From the NCBI RefSeq assembly GCF_038725785.1, contig NZ_CP109796.1:1116001-1180000 (forward strand): DNA of 64,000 bases. Direction: 5' to 3'. The DNA comes from Termitidicoccus mucosus (GTDB lineage Bacteria; Verrucomicrobiota; Verrucomicrobiia; Opitutales; Opitutaceae). How positions within the stretch are numbered: the first letter of the stretch is position 1; the number at the start of each line of letters is the position of its first letter. A program made the position numbers and the translations under genes. The notes under the pieces are model-generated. The model searched no databases. It had not been told where the DNA came from and saw only the letters and a list, made by a program, of their open reading frames with translations. Positions 57,032 to 64,000 of this stretch are shown piece by piece.

Positions 57032-58438
57032 ATGAAAAATACCACCCCCTCAAACCATATAAAATTCGCTGCGATGCTTGCGCTCGCAGCCTCATCCGTG
57101 ACCGCGCTGCTCGCCGACGGTCCGTTTCGCAATCGCGATAATCCTGCGCCCTATGATATTTCCGAAGGAGGCTATCCCGTTCCTTATCAAATGCCGCAAA
57201 AGGCCGAAATCATCGATCTGCTCGTCCGCGTCCGTGATTATCTCGATCAGGCCTGCGTCACCCGCGTCATCGATACCAGGACCGGCGACCAGATTCTTGA
57301 TAAGAACACCATCATCAAGACCGCGGTCATGGAGCGTGGCGAGGCTGGCTCGCACAGCGTGTTTGATTACACCATGGGCGTCACCCATTCCGGCATGCTC
57401 CAGTGCGCCGAGGTCACCGGAGACAAAAAATTCCGCGACTTCACCGCACGCCACATGGCCTTCATCCACGACTGGCTGCCCTACTTCAAGGCACAGCACG
57501 ACAAATTTGGAAAGCCCGTCCTCATCAAACAAAACGGATTCCGCAATATCATCGAACCCGATTCGCTCGACTCGTGCGGAGCGATGTGCGCCGCGCTTAT
57601 CAAGGCCCGCATGGCTGGTGTCGATTCCGACTTGAAGGAGGTCATCGACCGCTGGAGCCACTACATCAGCAAGGAGCAAATGCGTCTCAAGGACGGCACC
57701 CTCGCGCGCAAGCGCCCGCAACCCGAGTCGCTCTGGAGCGACGATTTCTACATGAGCATTCCCGCCCTCGCGCAAATGGGTCGTATGACTGGTGACAAGT
57801 CCTGGTATGACGACGCGGCGAAACAAGTCGTGCAGATGTCCCGGCGCCTCTTCAACGAGAATACCGGCCTCTATGCCCACGGCTGGAATTCCAACCAGCC
57901 CGACAATCCCTGCTTCTACTGGAGCCGAGCCAACGGATGGGTCATGATGGCGACCATCGAGCTGCTCGACGTGCTACCCGAAACCCATCCGCAACGCGAT
58001 GCCATTCTCGACTACCTGCGCAAACACATCTATGCGATCGCCACGCTTCAGTCCGGCACCGGCATGTGGCACCAGATGCTCGACAAGGCCGAAACCTTCG
58101 AGGAAACCTCCGGCACCGCGATGTTTGTATACAGCATTTACCGCGCGATAAACAAAGGGTGGATCAGCCCCGTGACCTACGGCTCGATCGCGCAGGCCGG
58201 CTGGATTGGCCTGAGCCAGAAGGTAAACCGCCGCGGCCAGCTTGAGGACACCTGCGTGGGCACGACCTTTGCCAGCGACAATGTATATTATTACAATCGA
58301 CCCCGCAGTCCTTACGCCACCCACGCCTACGGCGCGTTTCTCCTTGCCGGGTCGGAAATGATAAGGGCGATGGAAAACCCGACCATCGACATCCAATACA
58401 AAACTCGCACCTATCATTACGTGCCGAAAAAGAAATAA
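57032..58438 (+). CDS. GH105 unsaturated glucuronyl/rhamnogalacturonyl hydrolase
   Basis: 468 residues, signal peptide 1 to about 28 (SSVTALLAD). An (alpha/alpha)6 barrel of the GH88/GH105 group: YTMGVTHSGMLQCAEVTGD, LWSDDFYMSIPALAQMGRMT with the catalytic aspartate, YAHGWNSNQPDN, CFYWSRANGWVMMATIELLD and the late SGTAMFVYSIYRAIN. These enzymes hydrate the unsaturated uronic acid left by lyases and so release it, the natural next step after PL10 and PL22-like cleavage. 38 bp after the second PL22-like gene. Preference for rhamnogalacturonan or homogalacturonan products cannot be decided. Confidence 0.92.
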   Translation: MKNTTPSNHIKFAAMLALAASSVTALLADGPFRNRDNPAPYDISEGGYPVPYQMPQKAEIIDLLVRVRDYLDQACVTRVIDTRTGDQILDKNTIIKTAVMERGEAGSHSVFDYTMGVTHSGMLQCAEVTGDKKFRDFTARHMAFIHDWLPYFKAQHDKFGKPVLIKQNGFRNIIEPDSLDSCGAMCAALIKARMAGVDSDLKEVIDRWSHYISKEQMRLKDGTLARKRPQPESLWSDDFYMSIPALAQMGRMTGDKSWYDDAAKQVVQMSRRLFNENTGLYAHGWNSNQPDNPCFYWSRANGWVMMATIELLDVLPETHPQRDAILDYLRKHIYAIATLQSGTGMWHQMLDKAETFEETSGTAMFVYSIYRAINKGWISPVTYGSIAQAGWIGLSQKVNRRGQLEDTCVGTTFASDNVYYYNRPRSPYATHAYGAFLLAGSEMIRAMENPTIDIQYKTRTYHYVPKKK

Positions 58439-58524
58439 CGCCAAAACGGGCGCATCATTCCCGTCAAGCAGGGGCTTTGCAAGCGGAGCCCTTGCTTGGC
58501 GCTTCATCTTGTTATTTCCGCCCC

Positions 58525-61023
58525 ATGCATTGCTTCGCTCCATATATTAAAGTCACGCTTCTCGCGGGCGGGTTGTCTCTGTTGTGTTCATGCGCACCCG
58601 CCGACGTCCCGTTCACAAACTCGCTCGGCATGAAAATGCTGCCCATCCCGGCAGGCTTGTTTGTCATGGGCGAGACAAACGATACACCGGCTGAGGCATT
58701 CACGCAGGGCACGCATCTTAAGCGCGGCGACTGGGACGAGCATCCTGCGCATCGGGTGACAATTTCCCATCCCTTTTATATTAGCGAGGTCGAGGTCACG
58801 ACTGAGCAATTCAAAAAATTCCGCGGCACCTATACGGGCAATCCCGACACACAGCCTTATGCCTCCGGCGTGAGCTGGCACGATGCCGCCGCCTTCTGCC
58901 GCTGGCTCTCGAAGCGCGAAGACAAACCCTACCGCCTTCCCACCGAGGCTGAATGGGAATACGCCTGTCGGGCCGGTACAACCACGTTGTTTTCGTCAGG
59001 TAGCGAACCACCTTCGTCGGAAACCGCGAATGCTTGGGGCGTGAAGAACATGCATACTGGGGTGGGCGAATGGTGCCTCGACTGGCACGGCAAATATTCG
59101 TTCGACGCGCAGACCGACCCAGTCGGCCCGGCCTTCGGCGTCGCCCGCGTGATTCGTGGCGGCGGGCTCGACCGCGAGACCACATTCTACGCACGCTCTG
59201 CCAACCGTGCCGGCTTGCCCCCAGATTTTCCGCCCTGCCCGCTTGAGGAATTGCAAATCGCCAGCCGCGCAGCCAATGCCGGAAAACACCCCGCAAACTC
59301 CGGGGAGAATCCCGAGCGTCATTCATTCCGCAAAACACCCAACCGCCACGGTCAGGGCCGCACCGGCTTCCGCATCGTGCTTGCGCCCCCGCCGGAATCT
59401 GCGCCAAAGCCTGCCGTTACGCCGCTCACCTCGCGCGCCGTCGTGCAATCCGGCGCAAATGCCACCATCGCACCAGACCCAGCACGCCCGTATTTTAGAA
59501 AACGCCTCCTGCTCCCCACCCCGCCGGAAAATGTCCGTACTTCCGAACTTGTCACTTTCCGCGCGCTCGGCTGGCCGCGGGCATTTCTCCGCCACCAGCA
59601 TAGCCCTGCACTCATCGCATGCGACAACGGTGATTTGCTCGCCGTGTTTTTTAGCGCCTCCGCCGAGCATGATCCGGAAGTTGCGCTCATGGGGCTGCGT
59701 CTGCGCTTCGGCGCTGATCAATGGGATCCTCCGGACCAGTTTCTCGATATCCCCGACGTAAACGACCACGCACCGATGCTTTGGAACGACACCGGGCGTC
59801 TCTGGTTTTTCTGGGGCTTCAACAACTACGCCGCGGGGTTCCCCTTCCAATGGATGATGTCCGACGACCACGGCGCAACGTGGGGCACGATCAACTTTCC
59901 GCGCCTCCCCGATCCGGTCGGCCCACATTCCGCGCAACCTGTCACCAACGCTTTCCGCGATCGCCACGGCGTCATCAATGTTGCCTGCGATGGCCATGGA
60001 TCTGTGTCGTTGCTCTGGCGCAGCGCCGACAACGGCGTCACTTGGGCCGACCCCGGCGGACGCACCGGCGGGCGGCACACCGCGTTTGTCGAACTGCGCG
60101 ACGGACGAATCCTCGGCATGGGTGGCAAGAGCTCCAACATCGAGGGCTATATGCCGCGCTCGCTTTCTTCCGATGGGGGAAAAACATGGGCCGTCTCCAA
60201 AACCCCCTTCCCCGCGCTCGGCAGCAACCAGCGGCCTTCGCTCATCCGCCTCGCCAGCGACCGCCTCCTCTTCGCCTGCGACCTGCAGAGCGACAAGGGC
60301 AAGGCGCCTGCCTCCATCGAGAAGCGAGGCGCGCTCGTCGCGCTCTCCGACGATGAAGGCGAAACATGGGCAACCCGCATTCTCCCTGGTGTGCAATTGC
60401 ACGAGAGGCCCGAACGTGCGGCGGCGATGGGAGGCGGCACACTTGGCTACTCTGTCGCGCGCCAGGCGCCGAACGGCATGATACACCTTATCACTTCGAT
60501 GAACCAACCGTGCCTGCACTTTGAGTTCAACGAAGCATGGATCCTGCAATACGATATCGCCGCGCCCGCTCCCGATGCGAAGTTGCTGTGTTCAACGGCG
60601 TCGCACGTTCCGGTGGTGAAGGAATACACCGAGACCGACGAAGTCGGCCGCGTGCGCCTGCGCTACTCAGGCGGCATCGCCGATGACGGACGCTTCCTCC
60701 TACATGGGAAATTCCAATCCTTCCACGCCGACGGCACACCCGAATTCGAGGCCAACTACGCGCTTGGAGCCCTCTCTGGGCGTCAATCCCTGGGTCTGCC
60801 CGGCGGCATCCTGTCATGGACTCGTGAATACAAACAGGATGGATCCATGGAGTGGACGAACTACTGGCCCGATGGCTCCATCCGCACTCGCTCGACTTGG
60901 CGCGATCTCGCGGCCGACGGTCCGGCGGTTTTGTACGACCGCGTCACGAAAAAAGAAATCTACCGCGTGGAATTCGAGCGCGGTCGAGTGAAGTCGAAGA
61001 AAGGAAGTCCCGGCGAAAACTAA
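58525..61023 (+). CDS. Three-domain lipoprotein: FGE/SUMF1-like + sialidase-like + MORN-like
   Basis: 832 residues from ATG 58525; a frame start at 58477 would bury the leader. Leader with lipobox-like LSLLCSCAPAD. Domain 1 (about 30-285): formylglycine-generating-enzyme-like fold, NSLGMKMLPIPAGLFVMGET, EVTTEQFKKF, VSWHDAAAFCRWLSKRED, PYRLPTEAEWEYACRAGT, GEWCLDWHG, RGGGL, RTGFRIVL. Domain 2 (about 340-690): sialidase-type propeller with Asp boxes SDDHGATWGT, SADNGVTWAD, SSDGGKTWAV, SDDEGETWAT. Domain 3 (about 715-810): MORN-like repeats GKFQSFHADGTPEFEANYAL and TNYWPDGSIRTRSTW. An exported FGE-fold protein is unlikely to mature the neighbouring sulfatase, which is modified in the cytoplasm; such domains often act as sugar-binding or other oxidases. 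Possible multi-part glycan enzyme. Confidence 0.85.
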   Translation: MHCFAPYIKVTLLAGGLSLLCSCAPADVPFTNSLGMKMLPIPAGLFVMGETNDTPAEAFTQGTHLKRGDWDEHPAHRVTISHPFYISEVEVTTEQFKKFRGTYTGNPDTQPYASGVSWHDAAAFCRWLSKREDKPYRLPTEAEWEYACRAGTTTLFSSGSEPPSSETANAWGVKNMHTGVGEWCLDWHGKYSFDAQTDPVGPAFGVARVIRGGGLDRETTFYARSANRAGLPPDFPPCPLEELQIASRAANAGKHPANSGENPERHSFRKTPNRHGQGRTGFRIVLAPPPESAPKPAVTPLTSRAVVQSGANATIAPDPARPYFRKRLLLPTPPENVRTSELVTFRALGWPRAFLRHQHSPALIACDNGDLLAVFFSASAEHDPEVALMGLRLRFGADQWDPPDQFLDIPDVNDHAPMLWNDTGRLWFFWGFNNYAAGFPFQWMMSDDHGATWGTINFPRLPDPVGPHSAQPVTNAFRDRHGVINVACDGHGSVSLLWRSADNGVTWADPGGRTGGRHTAFVELRDGRILGMGGKSSNIEGYMPRSLSSDGGKTWAVSKTPFPALGSNQRPSLIRLASDRLLFACDLQSDKGKAPASIEKRGALVALSDDEGETWATRILPGVQLHERPERAAAMGGGTLGYSVARQAPNGMIHLITSMNQPCLHFEFNEAWILQYDIAAPAPDAKLLCSTASHVPVVKEYTETDEVGRVRLRYSGGIADDGRFLLHGKFQSFHADGTPEFEANYALGALSGRQSLGLPGGILSWTREYKQDGSMEWTNYWPDGSIRTRSTWRDLAADGPAVLYDRVTKKEIYRVEFERGRVKSKKGSPGEN

Positions 61024-61038
61024 GCCGGCGTCTCGCAT

Positions 61039-62454
61039 ATGAAAATAACATCCATGCTCCCGTTCCGTCGTGCCTCGCTCGCCGCCACGTCATCTGTCGC
61101 GCTGACGCTTCCAGCCGCCACCGCGCAACCCGCGGAGCCACCACCCAACATTGTCATCATCCTCGCCGATGACATGGGCTGGAACCAGACCGGCTTCAAC
61201 GGCTCCACGTGGTATGAGACACCCAACCTCGACCGCCTCGCGCGCAGCGGCGCGGTTTATACGCAGGCGTATGCCGCCGCACCCATCTGCTCTCCGACCC
61301 GAGCGGCTCTCATGACCGGCAAATGGCCTGCTCGCCTGCATCTCACCAACTTCATCCCCGGCAGTTCCGGCAAAGGCCGTCCGCTCGTCACGCCCGAGAT
61401 GCAGCAGGGCCTCCCGCTCCCCGAAGTCACCATCGCCGAGCGGTTGCGCGACCGGGGCTACATCACCGGCTTGTTTGGCAAGTGGCACCTCGCTCCGGAT
61501 TATAATTACAAACCCGGCCGTCCGATGGATCCCGAGTCGCAGGGATTCGATGTCGTGTTTCATACCCGAAAGCCCAGTGCGAAAAATGCCGACAAACCCG
61601 ATGCGCACAATGTCGCCGCTATCACCGACCATGCACTGGAATTCATGCGGGGCAACAAGGACCGTCCGTTTTTCTGCTACATCGCACACAACGTCGTTCA
61701 CACGCCTCTGACCGAGCAACCCGCGCTTGTCGCTAAATACGCCAACAAACCCGGTGCGGTCCGCCCTGAAAATCATCCGGTCATGGCCGCGATGATTGAA
61801 CGCATGGACGCGCATATCGGTCGCATCCTCGACGAGCTCGATAAACTCGATTTGACGCGACGCACCCTCATCGTCTTCGCATCCGACAATGGCAATGTCA
61901 TGTCCCTGCAAAGCCAGACGCCGTTTCGCGGCGGCAAGGCGACCGTGTGGCAGGGCGGCCTGCGCGTTCCGGCCTGCGTGAGCTGGGCCGGAGTCATCCC
62001 TGCCGGCGCGCGTTTCGACACCCCCGTCATCACGCAGGATCTGTTCTTCACGCTCACCGAGGCCGCCGGGTGCGACACCTCCGATGTGCCGGCCGACGGC
62101 ATGAGCCTGCTCGCGCAACTCCGCTCCGGCATGCCGCTCGCGGCGCGCCCGCTATTCTGGCATTTTCCACACTACCACAGCCTCGGAGAATATCATCCCG
62201 CCTCAGCCATCCGCGACGGAAACCACATGCTCATCGAATGGCACGAGGGCGCGCTGCTCGGCATCGGTCCGGCGGCGAGCCTTTTCGATTTGTCCGCCGA
62301 CGAGGGACAAGAACGCGATATCGCCGCCGAAAACCAGGCCCTCGTCTTGAAATTGCGCGCGAAGCTCGCCCAGTGGCAACGCGATATAGACGCGCAGGAA
62401 ATGACCGTCAGCCCGAAAGCTGCCGCCGTTCTTTCAAGCAACCCGAAAAAATAA
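61039..62454 (+). CDS. Arylsulfatase-family sulfatase, exported
   Basis: 471 residues, signal peptide 1 to about 30 (LPAATAQPAE). Type I sulfatase: metal-binding NIVIILADDMGWNQTG, the C-x-P-x-R maturation signature CSPTRAALMTGK near residue 84 (the cysteine becomes formylglycine), GLFGKWHLAP with lysine and histidine of the active site, HNVVHTP and FASDNGNVMS (metal ligands Asp-Asn). A cleaves sulfate esters from sugars. Fifteen bp after the FGE/sialidase lipoprotein and 10 bp before GH28. Sulfated substrate suggests algal or animal glycans mixed with pectin, or sulfated mucin in a gut setting. No dedicated cytoplasmic formylglycine enzyme is in this window. Confidence 0.93.
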   Translation: MKITSMLPFRRASLAATSSVALTLPAATAQPAEPPPNIVIILADDMGWNQTGFNGSTWYETPNLDRLARSGAVYTQAYAAAPICSPTRAALMTGKWPARLHLTNFIPGSSGKGRPLVTPEMQQGLPLPEVTIAERLRDRGYITGLFGKWHLAPDYNYKPGRPMDPESQGFDVVFHTRKPSAKNADKPDAHNVAAITDHALEFMRGNKDRPFFCYIAHNVVHTPLTEQPALVAKYANKPGAVRPENHPVMAAMIERMDAHIGRILDELDKLDLTRRTLIVFASDNGNVMSLQSQTPFRGGKATVWQGGLRVPACVSWAGVIPAGARFDTPVITQDLFFTLTEAAGCDTSDVPADGMSLLAQLRSGMPLAARPLFWHFPHYHSLGEYHPASAIRDGNHMLIEWHEGALLGIGPAASLFDLSADEGQERDIAAENQALVLKLRAKLAQWQRDIDAQEMTVSPKAAAVLSSNPKK

Positions 62455-62464
62455 CATCACCATC

Positions 62465-63883
62465 ATGCATTCATACCTGAAGAAAATATCCGCCACCCTG
62501 TTCTGCCTTTCGCTCTGCGCGATCCTCACCTTGCCGATCTCCGCCGACGCGTGGAATCATAATGTCACGGAACACGGTGCCATCGGCGACGGGAAAACCC
62601 TGGACACCGCCGCCATCCAGAAAACCATCGATGCCTGTCACGCCGCGGGCGGCGGCACGGTTTATTTTCCAACAGGGAAATTTCTTTCCGGCACCATCCA
62701 TCTGAAAAGCAACGTGACGCTCCACCTTTCGCCAGGCGCGACAGTGCTCGGCAGCAGGGACATCGCGGATTATCCCCCGCAGGAAAGCCTCTACTTGGAA
62801 GGCATCATCGATATCGACGGGAAAAACCAAAAGGGCTATCCGATGCGTCATTTCATCTATGCTTGCGGCGCGGAAAACATCGGCATCGAGGGGCGTGGTT
62901 TCATTGATGGCAACGGCGACTCGTTCTTCAATAATGACATCACCATCGCCCACGCCCGCCCCACCCCCCTGATTGAATTGATAGACTGCCGCAACATCCG
63001 CATCACCGATGTTGCCATCCGCAACGCGCCCGGCTGGACACTGCATCCGAAAAACTGCGACGGTGTTTATATACGGGGCATCTCAATCATAAATAACCTG
63101 CGCGCCATCAACAGTGACGGCATCGACGTCGATTCCTCGCGCAACGTCATCATCTCCGACTGCCACATCGAGGCAGGCGACGACTGTATTGTGTTAAAGA
63201 CAACCAAGATGGGTGACGTCACACCGCCGGTGGAGAATGTCGTCGTGACCAACTGCGTGCTGCAAAGCTCCGCCACCGCGCTCAAGCTCGGCACCGAAAG
63301 CTACGGCGACTATCGCCGTGTGCTTTTCTCGAACTGTGTGATTCATTCCGCCCGCACCGGCCTGGGCCTCATCTGCAAGGACGGCGGCACGATGGAAAAC
63401 GTGCGCTTCGATAATATCACCCTTCTCACCAAGCGCAAATGGAGCAAGGGCTACGAGATTCCCATTATCATCGAGCTCAGCAAACGCGGCAAATCCTCGC
63501 CCGATGGCATCGTGCGCAACATCGCCTTCAGCGACATTACTATCGAGACCAATGGTCGCGTGATGGTGCACGCCATCGACGGCCTCGCACTGGAAGATAT
63601 CTCTTTCTCTAACATTTCCTACCGCATTGGCGGCTTCGAAACATTCAATGAAGCACGCGGGCCATCGCCGGTGACAAATAAATCCTTCGGTGCCATCCCT
63701 TCGGCCTTCATTTTCAAGAATGTGAAGGGCCTGCGCATCGCGAACCTGAACGCCGTCTGGCCTTCCGTCGAAAATGCGCCCGCCCGCAGCCTGCTCTATT
63801 TCGACAATGTGGAAAACCCCCTCATCGAGTCCATCCACGGCGGCGCCTCCACACCAAGTGCGGAGGCCATCAGCAGGCGGTAA
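62465..63883 (+). CDS. GH28 polygalacturonase, exported
   Basis: 472 residues, signal peptide 1 to about 30 (LPISADAW). Right-handed beta-helix of GH28: TEHGAIGDGKTLDTAAIQKT, GGGTVYFPTGKFLSGTIHLK, then the catalytic region INSDGIDVDSSRNV (about residue 217) and EAGDDCIVLKT (the Asp-Asp pair near 239), and ALKLGTESYG, GLGLICKDGG further on. It hydrolyses alpha-1,4-galacturonan or rhamnogalacturonan with inversion. Complements the PL10 lyases: hydrolase plus lyase attack on pectin. 10 bp after the sulfatase. Last complete gene of the window. Confidence 0.93.
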   Translation: MHSYLKKISATLFCLSLCAILTLPISADAWNHNVTEHGAIGDGKTLDTAAIQKTIDACHAAGGGTVYFPTGKFLSGTIHLKSNVTLHLSPGATVLGSRDIADYPPQESLYLEGIIDIDGKNQKGYPMRHFIYACGAENIGIEGRGFIDGNGDSFFNNDITIAHARPTPLIELIDCRNIRITDVAIRNAPGWTLHPKNCDGVYIRGISIINNLRAINSDGIDVDSSRNVIISDCHIEAGDDCIVLKTTKMGDVTPPVENVVVTNCVLQSSATALKLGTESYGDYRRVLFSNCVIHSARTGLGLICKDGGTMENVRFDNITLLTKRKWSKGYEIPIIIELSKRGKSSPDGIVRNIAFSDITIETNGRVMVHAIDGLALEDISFSNISYRIGGFETFNEARGPSPVTNKSFGAIPSAFIFKNVKGLRIANLNAVWPSVENAPARSLLYFDNVENPLIESIHGGASTPSAEAISRR

Positions 63884-63970
63884 TAACACCACAGGTTTCC
63901 CATGGATAGAATTTCGCCGGATTTCTATTATCTAGAACCAAAATCATAATGATTTGAGCAATCCTCACTC

Positions 63971-64000
63971 ATGAATCCGATGCCTCGTAAATCCACTCAC
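63971..64000 (+). CDS. Possible start of the next gene, cut by the window edge
   Basis: An ATG at 63971 opens a frame of ten codons (MNPMPRKSTH) to the edge, 87 bp after the GH28 stop and on the same strand. Too short to assign. Confidence 0.25.
   Translation, partial: MNPMPRKSTH

Noticed and set aside
58525-62454. Idea that the FGE-like domain matures the adjacent sulfatase
   Set aside because: Formylglycine is made in the cytoplasm before export, while this protein carries a lipoprotein leader; adjacency alone is not enough.

Overview
The window looks like a chromosomal piece from a Verrucomicrobiota bacterium, most likely an Opitutaceae-type gut or plant-polymer degrader. This is an inference from the gene repertoire: many exported pectate lyases of the PL10 family, a large autotransporter with beta-strand repeats, a TonB-dependent receptor with an N-terminal carboxypeptidase-regulatory-like domain and no SusD partner, Tat-exported Gfo/Idh/MocA oxidoreductases, sialidase-like and sulfatase genes. 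No rRNA, tRNA or CRISPR was seen.

Layout. 1-7.8 kb: the 3' end of a large glycoside hydrolase-like gene, an HpcH/HpaI aldolase, two divergent regulators (GntR/LacI hybrid and AraC type) sharing a 239-bp gap with a perfect palindrome, then a minus-strand pair made of a sialidase-like beta-propeller and a DHDPS/NanA-family aldolase. 7.8-9.9 kb: a gene-poor stretch with a probable transposase remnant and a complete 1000-bp IS630-type element (27-bp matching ends including TA, transposase read through a -1 slip on seven A). 10.0-15.5 kb: a fluoride-response operon headed by a fluoride riboswitch: crcB, DUF190, a CLC-type carrier running in frame into a second DUF190, a small membrane protein, enolase and an MFS protein, mostly joined by ATGA/GTGA overlaps. 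About ten indels and one amber codon break these genes although their catalytic motifs survive, so either the assembly is locally poor or the operon has just begun to decay.

16-31.5 kb: exported catabolic genes: an isolated PL10 lyase (minus strand), then on the plus strand a purple-acid-phosphatase-like protein, a GH2 beta-galactosidase, a beta-propeller protein with VCBS-type calcium motifs, a Gfo/Idh/MocA protein, a HEAT-repeat protein, an exported ADP-ribosylglycohydrolase-family protein and a second Gfo/Idh/MocA protein. 32-63.9 kb: one long plus-strand pectin locus: a 2291-residue autotransporter, a TonB-dependent receptor, a delta-60 repeat protein, seven tandem PL10 lyases (one carrying an extra C-terminal domain), a leucine-rich-repeat protein, two oligogalacturonate-lyase-like paralogues, a GH105 unsaturated glucuronyl hydrolase, a three-domain lipoprotein (formylglycine-enzyme-like + sialidase + MORN-like), a sulfatase and a GH28 polygalacturonase.

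How it works together (inference): PL10 lyases and GH28 cut pectin backbones outside the cell or in the periplasm, the TonB receptor imports fragments, oligogalacturonate-lyase-like and GH105 enzymes process unsaturated ends, GH2 and the sulfatase trim side chains or sulfate, and the oxidoreductases and aldolases handle the released sugars. The most unusual signals are the tandem PL10 expansion, the 7-bp ATTCTGC-like repeats inside the signal-peptide codons of three of its members, the chlamydial-Pmp-like passenger of the giant autotransporter, and the damaged but motif-complete fluoride operon.
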